From Branchipolynoe longqiensis (Eukaryota > Annelida > Polychaeta > Phyllodocida > Polynoidae): 64,000 nucleotides of DNA. The position numbers were made by a program, and so were the translations under genes. Where the stretch lies: NCBI GenBank assembly GCA_030323885.1, contig CM059188.1:116783974-116847973 (forward strand). The letters run 5' to 3'. The notes under the pieces are model-generated. The model was not told the DNA's origin. It saw only the letters and a list, made by a program, of their open reading frames with translations, and did not search any database. Every line of letters begins with the position of its first letter. Positions within the stretch are counted from its first letter, which is position 1. This document shows, in pieces, positions 11,600-23,001 of this stretch.

Positions 11600-12185
11600 A
11601 AATATATGTACTATATATTTAACATAGAGATGTACATAATATATTGCAAAATGATGTGGTTATTTCTATAACCGAGCCTTCCGACACCTTTTCTAGTGGG
11701 TTGCTTAGCATCCCTGTCACATAGACAGTGCTGCCAGAGTAGGCCTAACTAGTTATTATGTTACTACTAGCACTGTCCCTGCGGCACTAAGATCTTCAAT
11801 GTGGCCCACATATTTTCCTCATGTGGCGCCGTCGACAGATCTGCATCAGTGACTTCATGGAGGACTACGACTGCCAACTCAGTGACAATAGGGCTGCTCT
11901 GGCATTTCCAAGTCATCCTCGAACACACTTCTACCACCAGAATGCAGATATCATCAACAATGTCGGTTTCCCAGACCCTGACACCGAGGACTCGTAGCCC
12001 AGACCTCCTCCCCATACCAGATTAACAGTAACAGGTAGCCCCACCCACTGCCTAACTAATCCCATCCTCACTTCACTTCTTCCTCTGGCCTTGGCTGGAC
12101 TTACTGTGCATACCGGTGAATTTGGAGGGGCTGAAGTTTGGGTCCTGGTTGAGTCAAACTGATGACTTATAAAATGCTGTTGCTG
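11600..12185. other. No gene recognised
   Basis: Mixed-composition DNA. Frames at 11767-12025 on both strands overlap each other and carry no recognisable motif. No repeat family was identified apart from the SINE that begins near 12190. Confidence 0.4.
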
Positions 12186-12189
12186 CTCG

Positions 12190-12500
12190 GTGCTTTGCAT
12201 TCTGAGGTTAGGACAGGGCCTGGGTGCACAGTGTCAGGATAATGTGACTGTGTGGGACATCAGGTCATGGTGCCGGCGACCTGATTTCCCAGTGAGGCAG
12301 CACTATAAAGTCACCATGAATGCGTGCTGTCACAAGACGGTGCCTGTTCTTGTATGGCCTAGGGTCTTGCTGTGGCGTAAACTACACCCTCCACCCAGCC
12401 TCCCCCAGCCCTCTGGTTGGGGCTCTTGGGCTGCCTTTTTCCTTCTACAGTGCTGCAGATTTTCAGCCTTCAGTGCGCCAATGCGACTGAAAACTCCCCC
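12190..12500 (+). mobile_element. SINE A, long subfamily
   Basis: It contains the SINE A body (CAGTGTCAGGATAATGTGAC, GGACATCAGGTCATGGTGCC, GCAGCACTATAAAGTCACCA, TGTCACAAG) but a different 3' end: GGCGTAAACTACACCCTCCA followed by CAGTGCTGCAG..CGACTGAAAACTCCCC. The same layout appears at 39460-39885, which defines a subfamily. The tRNA-like head is missing. Confidence 0.7.
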
Positions 12501-12519
12501 ACCCCCCACCCCCAAAAAG

Positions 12520-13205
12520 AAGTAATACTATACTAGAACTGGAAGGCGTACCTCACTAGTGTCCCCATTATCGCCCATCCCGAACTATGCGGGTGTCATT
12601 GTCAGTATCTATTGAATCGGCTCTGGTAATCCACTGGTAGGGATCGCCATGCCGGGTAAGATTTCTAATGGCTGCAACACTAGTTATCACTTACCCAGGC
12701 AAGTACATCCTGTCAAGTATTTAAGATTTAAAGCAGCCTGACACGCAAATTGTTATTGATGCCGAGCCAATAAATTCATTCAAGAACAGATTAGAAAAAG
12801 CATGGGCTGATGATCCAGGGAAATTTGACCCCTTATTCACCACATGCTACTAATTATTCCTTGTGTTGCATATTTACTTGCACTCAAGCAAAAATGAGAG
12901 ACAAATAAGTGTTCACACTTCCTGTCTACCATTCACTATTTCACTATTTCACATAACATTGGGCAGTGGAGCTGTCTGCATCAGTGTGCTATTTATAGAC
13001 TACCATAAAGACAACCCCTAGTATTGCTACCCAATGAAACTGAAGCTCACTCCCGATAAAAGGTGGACTCGGTTAGTTAATGGGCCATCAATAGATAATT
13101 AAATATAAATAAATAAAGTGGACTTAATAATATAGTGACATTACTAGCAGGAGCCATTCAAGTGTGCTGGTCTACCAACTGACGTAAACAAGTTACAACC
13201 TGATA
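12520..13205. other. No gene recognised
   Basis: No coding frame with recognisable content and no clear repeat family. The DNA is AT-rich with scattered fragments only. Confidence 0.4.
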
Positions 13206-13206
13206 T

Positions 13207-13318
13207 TAAAGTTGCATAGTCCCATGGTGTTGAGTTTCCGTCATTTTTATGTGATAAATATATTAAATTGATTGTTATAATCTATCTTACTTTAGTTTGA
13301 AGTAAGTTTTATTTTAAA
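13207..13318 (+). mobile_element. TTAA-MITE (family T), 5' half
   Basis: The sequence starts AAGTTGCATAGTCCCATGG and carries the family body (GATAAATATATTAAATTGAT, CTTACTTTAGTTTGAAGTAA). It stops well before the family's right end, so it is truncated. Confidence 0.7.
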
Positions 13319-14088
13319 TGCCCAACTTAACTGGTGTTAATATACCTCATCATGCATCATTGGTTAGTAGTTTGTTAATAACACTGGCCGCGTGGCTGTT
13401 AAGAACCCCCTCAAGCGCCCCCTCCCACCCACCCACAACTCCCCACTCCCCCCTCTCCCACTTCCCCATCCTCCCACCACTCCTCCACTCCCCCCCCCCC
13501 CCGCCTCCCCACCACCACAACTCAGCTGCCGACAAGGAGGTTCCTAGCAGTGACACGACCGCCCCCTCCCAGCCCCACTATTAGTTCTGCCATCAATTTG
13601 TTAAACCTGCTCAGAGGCAGAACAAAATGTAATTATTCGGTCGTCATGGAAACTGACATAAAAAGCACAGCCAGTCCTGCGGACATGTCAAGACCACGTT
13701 AGTTGTTTTCTTCATCCTCCCCCCCCCCCCCCCCTTTAAATTAATTTTTTTAAATATATTTTTTAATTGTCCTTAAGAAGAAACTAAAATCATCCCACCC
13801 CTTCTACATCTCCCTGAATGACACTTTTGGCAGTACTCACCCCCCCCCCCCCCCACACACACACACAGACTGTTGTTTGATGGATTCTCTACAAATTAAT
13901 CCCGGTTGAATGAAGTCTTCTATTTTTATTTGTTATCCTTGTGCTTAAAAAAAGTAGACAAATAGACAAAAAGCCAGGCCAACGCATATTGACCCCCTGG
14001 AACTGAAAGATAACATGGGATAACGTATGGGGTTCAATTCTGTTCATGTCCAAGTTGGATGTGCAGATTATTTGGTTGTCAGTATTCA
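13319..14088. other. No gene; C-runs and simple sequence
   Basis: The stretch includes C-rich tracts at 13425-13502, about 13719-13734 and 13841-13854 with adjoining (AC)n. Frames through them are Pro-rich and overlap on both strands. Nothing else was identified. Confidence 0.5.
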
Positions 14089-16260
14089 TCATCATCATCA
14101 TCATGCTGTCGGTTGCGATCCGACAAAGACTGCTTTCATTACTTGACTGCCGCTCTCCATTTAGCTCTCTGCTGTGAGAGTTGCGTCCATGAGTCGGTCT
14201 TAATGTCTCTCAGCTTCAGGTTTCTCTTGATGGTATCTTTGAACCGGAGACGGGGGGTACCCTCTCTTTCTGTAGCCAGAAGACAGTTGAGAATAGAGGA
14301 TCTGCTTTTGTAGCCTGTCTGATGACATCCTCATGAGGTGTCCAGTCCACCGGAGATTCTTTTTGATCAGAAGATCTTCCATAGAGGGCAGCCCCATCCG
14401 TTCGAGTATTTCCTTATTCATCACTTTGTCCTTCCAGGTTAGCCTCATGATTGAACGCAGATGTCGCATCATGAAGGCATGCAGCTTTTTCACCTGCTGT
14501 CTGTACACTGTCCAGGCCTCGGCTCCGTATAGTAGGGTGGATAGCACGATTGCGCGGTAGATCTTACCTTTGACCCGAATGGACACATGGTGGTTGTTCC
14601 GGAGTCTCTGGCGTAGTTGGCCGAAAGATGCGCTAGCCTTGGCCATCCTCCTCTGTATCTCAGCATCAATGCATCCATCACTTGATATAGTGCTTCCGAG
14701 ATAGGTGAATTCCGGAACAGAGTTCAGCTTGTTTCCGTCAACCATGATCTCCTCCTCTCGGGTTCTTGTAGAGTTGGGTTGGTACAGCACCTCCGTCTTC
14801 TTGATGTTAATTTTCAGGCCAAACTTCTTTGATGCATCGGAGAAAGCGTCCACTATTTTCTGGGTCTCTTCAGCAGAGTGGGCACCCAGTGCACTGTCAT
14901 CTGCGAATAGTAGCTCTCTCAACAGTATCTGAGTAGTCTTGGTCTTCGCTCTGAAGTGTGTGACATTGAATAGGTCAGCGCTCTGTCTGGACTGTATATA
15001 GATGCCATCCCCCATGTCTCGGAAAGCCTCGTCTAGCATTGCTGATAGGAAGATGGAGAAGAGTGTGGGGGCCAGTACACAACCTTGCTTGACCCCATTG
15101 GCTCGAGTACTGTGGATGTCCATCTTATCCCGGCACCTTGTGATAATGAAGTCGATCATATGCCAGTGCCTGGAATGAGGATGCATCCAAGTGGTCTTGC
15201 GTTCATCCTTCTGCTTGAACATGGTGTTTGTCACTATCAGTTCAAACTCAGAGCACAAAGCCAGTAGGAGCTCACCATTGGAGTTGCATTTCCCGATTCC
15301 ATGTTTGCCCATGGCCAAGGGCCACTTGTCATTGTCTCTTCCTATCCTTGCATTGAAGTCTCCTATCAGCAGTAGCTTATCAGTGTGAGGGATGTCACTG
15401 AGCGTACTTGCCAGCTGGTTGTAGGCCTCCTTGTTATCATCTGGGTTTGTCATTGTTGGAGCGTACACACTGATAATTGTAGCAAAGTTGTCCTTGCTCA
15501 AAGGTAGTCTCATCGTCATGATTCTGTCACTTACTGGACGTGGCATTTCTGTCAGCTTTGTGACGATGTCCTTTTTGATAGCAAAGCCTACTCCTGCCTC
15601 CCTTCTCTCTCCTTCGGGTTTGCCACTCCAGAAGAAAGAGTATTCCAGGTCATTGAGACCACCAGACTCTGAGAACCTTGTTTCGCATAGGGCGGCAATG
15701 TCGATGTTGTATTTTGCCAGTTCCATTGCTACTAGTGCCGTACATCTTTCTGGTCGGTCCTCTGCTTCTCGGTCGAGAAGAGTCCTGATGTTCCATTGGG
15801 CAATTGTCAGTAGTTGCGTTGTGTTTCTCCTAGCTGATTTTCCGCTGTCGACGGAAGATGAGCTCGAGCAGCGCGGTCCTTGGTAACCCGGGCGATGACC
15901 GAGTCGGTATGGTGTTTTGTGCGGTTGTACATTTCATGAAAGCTGCCTGCAAAAGTGTTGAAGTGCTGCTGGCTTTTGCAAGTTACCAGCGGCACTCTCT
16001 CGGGGAGCAAATAGAGGTTTCACACCGGCAAGAACATGTCCAGACAGGCGCAAAACTATTTATTCCTGCAGTGGCTGGTCGGGAGATGTTGGGAGTTCCA
16101 TACATCAACCGCCCTTAATGCTGCCACAGTGACATGGTTTTCTGCTTAGGGTTTGCTCCCTTAGCCTTCGGTTCTGTCAAGGACCTGTACCACAAGGCAG
16201 TGGTTTAGAACTCTGCAAGGCAGGGGCGTCAAACTCCCTGAGGTATTGCTATACCTGCAT
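14089..16260 (-). mobile_element. RTE-like LINE copy with 5'UTR and (ATG)n tail
   Basis: This is the whole element around the pseudogene. The 3' end (14089-14105) is a CAT/ATG trinucleotide run, as in RTE elements. The 5'UTR (about 15870-16260) is defined by comparison with 32606-32977, which matches it in reverse complement, including GCAATACCTCAGGGAG at the outer end and CATGTCACTGTGGCAGCATT inside. Confidence 0.8.
14140..15850 (-). pseudogene. RTE-like LINE ORF (endonuclease + reverse transcriptase), internally deleted
   Basis: It encodes an apurinic-type endonuclease followed by a reverse transcriptase, the layout of RTE-clade LINEs (often mislabelled craniofacial development protein 2 in animal genomes). 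Numbering from the ATG at 15726, the endonuclease runs from about residue 1 to 200 (CETRF at 14-18, SVYAPT 86-91, GDFNARIG 122-129, MIDFIITR 190-197). The same frame continues upstream with AQWNIRTLL near 15790, so the true start is further 5'. At about residue 208-210 (near 15100) it jumps straight to the RT palm GVKQGCVLAPTLF (211-223) and LLFADDSAL (272-280), so the linker and RT fingers are deleted in frame. A one-base frameshift near 14250 separates the 508-codon frame from the true C-terminus, which reads TPRLRFKDTIKRNLKL and ends WRAAVK at 14140. The copy is dead despite its long open frame. Confidence 0.88.
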
Positions 16261-16261
16261 A

Positions 16262-16400
16262 TACATATACACATGCATATATGCATATACACATAGGTAT
16301 ATGAATATTTATATGTATACACATATGTATGTGTATATGTATATTTATATCTATATCCATATATATATATTATATATGTATACTTGATATATGTATACAG
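16262..16400. repeat. AT-rich ATAC/ATGT microsatellite
   Basis: Alternating TATACACATATG-type sequence lies immediately beyond the 5' end of the LINE. Frames through it encode only Tyr/Thr/Ile-type low complexity. Confidence 0.8.
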
Positions 16401-17116
16401 TATTACTTGAGGACAATACATGGTTGACCTAGTTAATCTGTCCAGCATTTAGTGTAGAGTCAAGTGTTTTTCGCAGAGATAATGAGATATATGAGACTCT
16501 CTCAAAAGGTGCTAAGCAATATGGGACAAAACCTTTTCCATTGTAACGATCAACACACTTATGCATTTGCTTAGGATAAAGTGATTAGGTTTTTACATGG
16601 TGTTTTATAATCCCAATAGAATACATATTGATCTTTGTGTTTTCAGTGTAACCATTTCTGTGCTGCTTTGTGTCAATCGTTACAATGGACAAAAAAAAAA
16701 GAGTTATCATGTTTTGAGACAGGCTCATATGTAAGAATCAACCTATTTGAGACCAGCGCTCCCTTACTTGCAGGTCTATTTGGCGTGTTCTCGCCTTTCT
16801 AGTCCTTTTTTTTTAGCTCCATATATTACAAATTCAGCTTTTGAGATGATCAGGGTTAATTTGTTCTCTGCACCAAGCAGCTATTTTCCTCAGAGCAAAC
16901 TGGACTCTGGACAGCTGCTGGCTCTAGATTTGTGTTTGAATTCTTATTCTTGTCGACCGTGAATACTATGTCATCGATCCTAATGTTCCATAGGCCTACC
17001 CTTCATTTCCGTCAAACCCCACCTCTGACGAAATAGGATGCAGGATCAAGACGTGGAGTTTCCTTCACCCGATAAAGATGGTGCTGCAACTGAGCTTTAT
17101 CCTAAATGAAGAGCAA
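16401..17116. other. No gene recognised
   Basis: AT-rich sequence with no recognisable coding motif or repeat family. Confidence 0.4.
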
Positions 17117-17414
17117 AGCTCCAGACACACTATGGCTTGTGACTGCTTGCGACCACTTTGGACCAAAGAACCCACAGTCACTGGCGACCTCCTTGCGACC
17201 AAAGCAATGGTCACTGGCACCCTTGTGACCAATTTGGTCGCAATGAGGTTTTTAATGCAGTAGCTACAACCTCATTGCGAGCAAAATGGTCGCGAGGAGG
17301 TCAGTGATCACGGAGGACCATTTTGTGACCATTTTGCAACCTCTTTGCGACCAACCTATTCTTGTGGTCGTGAAATGGTCGCAAGCAGTCACAAGCAGTA
17401 GTATGACTGGAGTA
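17117..17414. mobile_element. MITE E7, GCGACCA word family
   Basis: The ends are AGCTCCAGACACACTATGG and the complement of TACTCCAGTCATACTACTG. The interior is built from GCGACCA / GGTCGCAA words (CTTGCGACCACTTTGG, AATGGTCGCAAGCAGTC). Flanking triplets are CAA and TAA, so the duplication is imperfect. It is a longer relative of the 178-bp element at 63237. Confidence 0.75.
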
Positions 17415-17681
17415 TAAATAAGCCCGCACAACTTCGCCCTCTACTGCATTCAGGAGGAACACTGACAGCAAACATGGCCGCCAATAAAAACTAAACTGAA
17501 AGGAGCGCATGCGCAGTGATCAATCAGACTGCGCGCGCCCGCATGTCAGCCTGTGGGAGCTGCTCGGAATAGTAAACCACGTGATCTGTGAGTGTGAATG
17601 GTTCCCAGTGAACTCAGCCGCCTCTCTAAATCCCAGCTCGCCGACGCTGCAGTCAGCCATTTCCGTCTTGGCAGACAACAT

Positions 17682-18400
17682 TCAAGTTGCATAGTCCGAT
17701 GGTTTTGAGTTTGGGCCATTTTCTGAGATAAATACATTAGATTGATCGTTATAGTCAACTTTGCTTTGCGTTGAAGTAACTTTAATTTTAAATGGTTATC
17801 TTTGGCAATATTTGACGTGGAAACATGTCAGATTAATTGTGGCAACCACGTCAAAATCTGACACCATTCACTTCCAGTATTAACAGACTCCGTTAAACTT
17901 AAAGCTGCATAGTCCGATAAAAGCATCACATTTTCAAAATCAAACCATTTATCTAGATTTTATCCGACGTATCTAACTTAGATACGGATGCACTTATAAA
18001 GCATTTGTTGCCACATAGAAGGGAATGGTGAGTCCAGTTAATAGAACCTGTTACAGCTGAAGGCTATATAGTGTCCCAGTTTTGGCGTGTTTGCAAAAAT
18101 TAATGTTACATGTTTTCACTTCAAATATCGCCAAAGTTAGCCATTTAAAACAAAAGTTGCTTAAAACAAATGTAAGATAGATTACAACCATCAACATAAT
18201 ATATTTATCTCGGAAAATGACACAAACTCAAAGCAATCGGACTATGTAACTAACTTTAAATTGATTCAGTTTTCCTTTCTATGCAGTGATAAATGGTTAA
18301 TCAATTGTTAATAAGTACACCAGTCTCTAAGTTAGATATGTAGGATCAAATCTGGATAACTGTTTTGGTTTTGAAATTTGATGCTTTCATCGGACTATCT
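17682..18400 (+). mobile_element. TTAA-MITE (family T), split by an inverted copy of itself
   Basis: The forward copy begins AGTTGCATAGTCCGATGG at about 17686, stops at a TTAA (17899-17902), and resumes after the inner element with TTAAATTGATTCAG, ending ATGCTTTCATCGGACTAT near 18397. The same compound layout occurs at 54602-55275. Confidence 0.85.
17903..18255 (-). mobile_element. TTAA-MITE (family T), nested inverted copy
   Basis: The ends are AGCTGCATAGTCCGAT and the complement of AGTTAGTTACATAGTCCGAT (a four-base insertion in the right end). It is flanked by TTAA at 17899-17902 and 18256-18259. A TTAA target suggests a piggyBac- or Kolobok-type transposase; none is present here. Confidence 0.85.
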
Positions 18401-18429
18401 GGTCCCATTGACAGGGTGAAACTGAAAGG

Positions 18430-19500
18430 GTCTAAGAAGAAGCAGTTGTCAGTGGGAGATTGTTTAAGACAGCCAGTTGAAGGTGATTTAAAATGATCCA
18501 GTTGTCAGTGGAAGGTGGTTTAAAATGGCCCAGTTGAAAGTGGTTTAAGATGGCCCAGTTGAAGGTGGTTTAAAATGATCCAGTTGTCAGTGGAAGGTGG
18601 TTTAAGACGGCTCAGTTGAAGGTGGTTTAAGATAGCCCAGTTGAAGGTGGTTTAAAATGATCCAGTTGTCAGTGGAAGGTGGTTTAAGACAGTTTTTGTC
18701 AGTGAAAGGTGGTTTAAGACAGCCCAGTTGAGGGTGGTTTAGGATGGCCCAGTTGTCAGTGGAAGTTGGCTTAAGACGGTGTATTTGTCAGTGGAAGGTG
18801 GTTGAAGACGGTTTATTTGCCAGTTGAAGGTGATTTAAAATGATCCAGTTTTCAGTGGAAGGTGGTTTAAGACGGCTTATTGTTCAATGAAAGATGGCTT
18901 AAGACGGCCCTGTTGAAGGGTGGTTTAAGACGGTTTATTTGTCAGTGGAAGGTGGTTTAAAGGTAAGATTCCATATATGCGGTATGCGGTATGCAAATGC
19001 AAATGCGAATGCGGTAAAAAATCGAAAAGCATGTAAATGAATAGTGGTGCTTCCATGTGTCCAAATGCGAACGCGAATGCGAATCTAAATGCGAATGCGA
19101 ATGCAGCAAATGGATCGATCCATGGACCGATCGGTGTGAATGCGAATGCGAATACTGCTCCGTTTGCCATAGAAAACAATAGTAACTTTGATCTTCCTTC
19201 AGAAATTTGGAACAAAACACCACAAACATGTCATGGGTATCTTTTTTGGTGTGTTTGTTTGTTTGACGATCCTCCAGCACAAAAAGTAAACATCGGCTAT
19301 TAGGGGTTGGCATATATCTATGCCGCATATACCACATTCATATTCGCATGCCGCATACCGCATACCGCGTATATGGAATCTTAGCTTTAGACGGTTTATT
19401 TGTCAGTGGAAGGTGCTTTAAGATGGTTTATTTGTCAGTGGAAGGTGGTTTAAGACGGTTTATTTGTCAATGACAGATGGCTTAAGACGGCCCAGCTGAG
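18430..19500 (+). repeat. Degenerate minisatellite, GGTGGTTTAAGACGG type
   Basis: Irregular units of roughly 28-45 bp combine CCAGTTGTCAGTGGAAGGTG, GTTTAAGACGG and CAGTTGAAGGTGG. The array is interrupted by the MITE at 18966-19381 and resumes afterwards (GACGGTTTATTTGTCAGTGG), so it predates that insertion. Confidence 0.85.
18966..19381. mobile_element. 416-bp MITE, GCGAATGC / GCGGTATGC word family
   Basis: It is flanked by TA at 18964-18965 and 19382-19383, as for Tc1/mariner-type insertion. The ends are AGATTCCATATATGCGGTAT and the complement of AGATTCCATATACGCGGTAT. The interior is dominated by two related words, GCGGTATGC and GCGAATGC. The frames here (poly Asn/Ala, Phe/Ala) are artefacts of those words. 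Confidence 0.85.
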
Positions 19501-20432
19501 AGTGTGTGATGGGGATAACTGTAAACCACCGATCGAGGACTCACGTTCAATCACTTATCCACTTAATGCCACGCCACAGCCCCTTCTTTCGCCCTCTCTT
19601 ATTTTCTTATTTAATGTAATTAAACAAATCCTGTTCAAGATTAATAAATAAGGATTATTCATTGCAGTTAAACAAACAAGATTAGGCCCATTGTCATATA
19701 AGAAAACAGTTGAACACAAGTTAGGGTAAATGCATGGCGTAATTAAATGTGTAAATTTTCACATTTTCACTAAAATCATATGAGCATCTTTTAGATATGC
19801 AATAGATTAAATACAGAGGTCTATGGTATTGCTAGCATGTTTAACATACAGAGGCAACAATGATTATTTGTCTTGCTACATAGCAGCAATTAATTATCAC
19901 CATCGTATGGAAACTAAATATATGGTGTCCAGTTTGAGAGAATGACCCGGCATTAACAAAAACCCGTAATTAAATAAGCCTACCCTCTCTTATATTAGTT
20001 TAAGACTGGCATCCTGTTGTCTGCATTAAGATGGAATTTGAAAAATGAATAAATAAATATATATAAATGAATAAAAGAAGGTCCCCCGGATCTACTTCCG
20101 TTTCTTGCCATGGAAATTGCATTAGCTGAGTGCCCACATGGAATCGAAATTGCAAATGGCGCCATAACTATTTCCGGTTTTGCTGTTCTTCATTTCAGCG
20201 GCAATCTTAATTGCCGTTGTTCGCTCAGTCGTAAATAATGGCTAGTTTGAAGGGCTTCGCGGCCCGTTGGATCGCGTATAGGCCTTATTTAGGCTTATTT
20301 AGGCTTCATTTAAGACTGGGTCGGCCTAAAGGGGCTACATGGGTGTTTTACACGTTACAGCGGATTTACCAAAATGAAAGAATCTCTGGTTCGATTTGAA
20401 CAAATATTCATTGTATCTCAACGAAACATTCA
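19501..20432. other. No gene recognised
   Basis: AT-rich sequence without recognisable coding motifs. A short GC-rich patch near 20240-20300 has no accompanying coding frame. Confidence 0.4.
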
Positions 20433-20780
20433 CCGGGTGCCGTGGCCTAATCGGTAGAGCGCGGACCTCGCGTGTGGAAGATCGGGAGTTTGATTCCCGG
20501 TCGAGTCAAACCAATGACTTTAAAATTGATACTTGTCGCTACCTAGCCTGGCGCTCGGCATTAATAGGATAGGGCAAGGACTGGTTAGCTCAGTGTCAGG
20601 ATAATTAATGTGACTGAGTGAGCTATCTGGTCATGGGGCTGACAGCCTGATTTCCCAGTGAGGCAGCACTATAAAGTCACCATGAGTGCACACTGTCACA
20701 AGTTGGTACCTGTCCTGATCTGACCTTAGATGTTGCCAGGACGTAAAACTCCAACAAGCAAACAAACAGACAAATGAAAT
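20433..20780 (+). mobile_element. SINE family A, near full length
   Basis: This is the best reference copy in the window. It has the tRNA-like head GTGCCGTGGCCTAATCGGTA (A-box region) and GGGAGTTTGATTCCCGGTCG (B-box region), the body TCAAACCAATGACTTTAAAA and CAGTGTCAGGATAAT, GGCAGCACTATAAAGTCACC, and the tail TGCCAGGACGTAAAACTCCA plus a CAAACAAAC run. RNA polymerase III transcribed and mobilised by a LINE in trans (family knowledge). Confidence 0.88.
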
Positions 20781-20902
20781 ATTCAGACGCTAGAAATATT
20801 TGAATTCAGAACCAACAGAAATAAATGATTATATTTATGGGTGTGCAACTGAAACTTTGGGTTGCAGGTCAATTCTGGAAGTGAGAATGAGTTTATATAA
20901 GG

Positions 20903-21214
20903 TTGGTTGGTTGTTGGAACTTTACGTCCTGGCAACATCTAAGGTCATATCAGGACGGGTACTGACTTGTGACAGTGTGCATTCATGATAACTTTATAGT
21001 GCTGCCCCACTGGGAAATCAGACTGCCAGCACCATGACCTGATATCTCACTCAGTCACATTATCCTGACACTGAGCTAACCAGTCCTTGCCGTGTCCTAT
21101 TAATGCAAGGTGCCAGGCTAGAAAGCGACAAGTATCAATTTAGTATGTCATTGGTTTGACTCAGCTAGGATTCAAACTCCCGACCTTCTGCACGGGAAGC
21201 CTGCGCTACCGATA
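20903..21214 (-). mobile_element. SINE family A
   Basis: Reverse-complement copy, from GGTTGGTTGTTGGAACTTTA and CGTCCTGGCAACATCTAAGG at the tail to the head CGGGAAGCCTGCGCTACCGA. It is nearly complete and lies 120 bp from the plus-strand copy at 20433, forming an inverted pair. Confidence 0.88.
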
Positions 21215-21437
21215 AAAAAAGCCACCTATTCTGGTTGAAAACTAGTTCCTCATGATGGAATTCTGCAGATAAAGTATGTCTCCATTTTATAGCTTTTTGT
21301 AGTCACGTTTTGTTTATTTTAGCGACAGGGATGAACCTGTTAAATTATTCCTAGGATCGATGGGTGTGTCTGTTTGGGGAGCATGCGGTTCGTTCGGGGT
21401 GGCTGAATGAGTTCAGCATCCACCTTGCATTTTGGTA

Positions 21438-21950
21438 GATTTAGGGACAACATTCTCCAAAATGTATAGAGTGTTAACATCAAGTAAGATATTAATACAT
21501 ACAAGGAAGCGTATTCTTCAGTGTTATGTGTGGTCTACTCTAATGTATGGGGCTGAGACATGGACAATCTCTAAGAAAATGTACAAACGTTTAGCAGCAT
21601 TTGAGATGTGGACTTATTGAAGGATGATGAAAATATCATGGACAAAGATCACCAACAAAGAAGTTCTCAGAAAAATTAAAAATAAGAAAAGCTTGTTTGC
21701 CACTATACAGACAAAGAAACATATTTTTTTTGGCCACATCATTCATCAGAGTTCAATATACCGTTAATTGTTGGAAGGGAAGGTGAATTTCAGAAGAGGG
21801 AGAGGGAGACCAAGAACATCATGGTTTACAAATATTTCATAGTGGACAGGCTTGAATTATGCACAGTCTATCAGAACAGCACACCATCGGGACAAGTGGA
21901 GAACCATTGCATCCAACCCAGGACTAGAGGACGGAACTATTGATTGATTG
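21438..21950 (+). pseudogene. LINE RT C-terminal fragment (family C)
   Basis: The translation contains ILQCYVWSTLMYGAETWTIS, KKMYKRLAAFEMWTY, then a stop (TGA) before RMMKISW, then ITNKEVLRKIKNKKSLF, FGHIIHQSS and RPRTSWFTNIS. This is the C-terminal region of an RTE-like or related LINE protein (the STLLYGAETW / FEMWCYRRML pattern). It is 5' truncated, has stops and an in-frame codon loss relative to the copy at 30717, and ends in ATTGATTGATTG. Confidence 0.8.
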
Positions 21951-22090
21951 AGGGATTCAACCCATGGCCGAGTCAAACCAATGACTTAAAAATGCATACT
22001 TGTCGCTGCCTAGCCTGGCATCCCACATTACTAGGATAGGGCAAGGAGAGGTGGAATGAGGAAGACCAATCGTCCAGGTTAAAAACGTCC
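21951..22090 (+). mobile_element. SINE A variant with GGAATGAGGAAGACC tail, truncated
   Basis: It carries GAGTCAAACCAATGACTTAA, ACTTGTCGCTGCCTAGCCTG and AGGATAGGGCAAGG, then departs into GTGGAATGAGGAAGACCAAT CGTCC. The same alternative tail is found at 43827-44090. The head is missing. Confidence 0.7.
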
Positions 22091-22164
22091 CCAGCTTAAT
22101 CAACTTAATCAACACGCGCACACAATTTGTGTTCGGGTGATGCAGGTTATTTAGTTAATTGTAA

Positions 22165-22470
22165 CTAGCGGAGGGGGGGGGGGGGGATGGGGATGGATGT
22201 GTGTGTGTGTGCTTGTATGGCGGATGGAAGGGATGCTAAGGAAGGGGAAATGGGGAGGTTATATGTGGAAGGGATGAGGTTGTGTGGGGAACAGAGGGAA
22301 GCAAGAAAGGGCGGGAAAAGGTGATGGTAGAGAGCGGGAAAGTGGGTGATGGGGGGGTGTTTTGTGTAGGTGAAGGAAGGAAGGAAGGAAGGCAGGGGAG
22401 CTGGGTTTGGGTGGGTTGGGGGATGTGTGTGCGGGGGGGGGGGGCGTATGCCTCTGCTGGCTGTTTGTGA
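22165..22470. repeat. G-rich low-complexity tract
   Basis: G-runs (22172-22186, 22434-22443), a (TG)n stretch and (GGAA)n. Open frames on both strands are compositional. Confidence 0.75.
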
Positions 22471-22684
22471 AGGGAGTCCCCGGCAGTAAGATGAGAATCG
22501 GGCTGACATTTGCGGGACAAAAAGCGCGGGAGATTGCGGCTGCGCGCGCACGTCTGCCGCGTGTAACCGACACCCGACACGTGAATGGTTATGATAATGT
22601 TTCACTACGAGCATTCATAATGACAGCTCAGGCCCGGCAACCGACGGAGACACCAGCGCCCTCTCATCTCACATCAGCAGTGGG

Positions 22685-23001
22685 TGGGTTGGTTGTTGGA
22701 GTTTTACGTCCTAAGGTCATATCAGGACGGGTACTGATTTGTGACATGGTGACTTTATAATGCTGCCCATTGGGAAATCAAGCCGCTGGTCCCCTGCATT
22801 CACCCAATATCCCACTCAGTCATATAATCCTGATATTGAGCTAACCAGTCCTTGCCCTATCCTGTTATTAATGCCGAGTGCCAGGCTAGGAAGCGACAAG
22901 TATCAATTTGATAAGTTGTTGGTTTGACTCGACTGGGAACTGAACTCCCGACGTTCCGCATGCGAGGCCTGCGCTCTCCCGATTCGGCCACCGCACCCGG
23001 T
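22685..23001 (-). mobile_element. SINE family A
   Basis: Reverse-complement copy from GGTTGGTTGTTGGAGTTTTA to the head CTCCCGATTCGGCCACCGCA CCCGG. The body is intact but has lost part of the CAACATCTAAGG stretch near the tail. Confidence 0.85.

Noticed and set aside
20433..20510. tRNA genes at SINE heads
   Set aside because: A- and B-box-like words are present, but the cloverleaf is degraded and they continue into the SINE body; repeated many times in the window.
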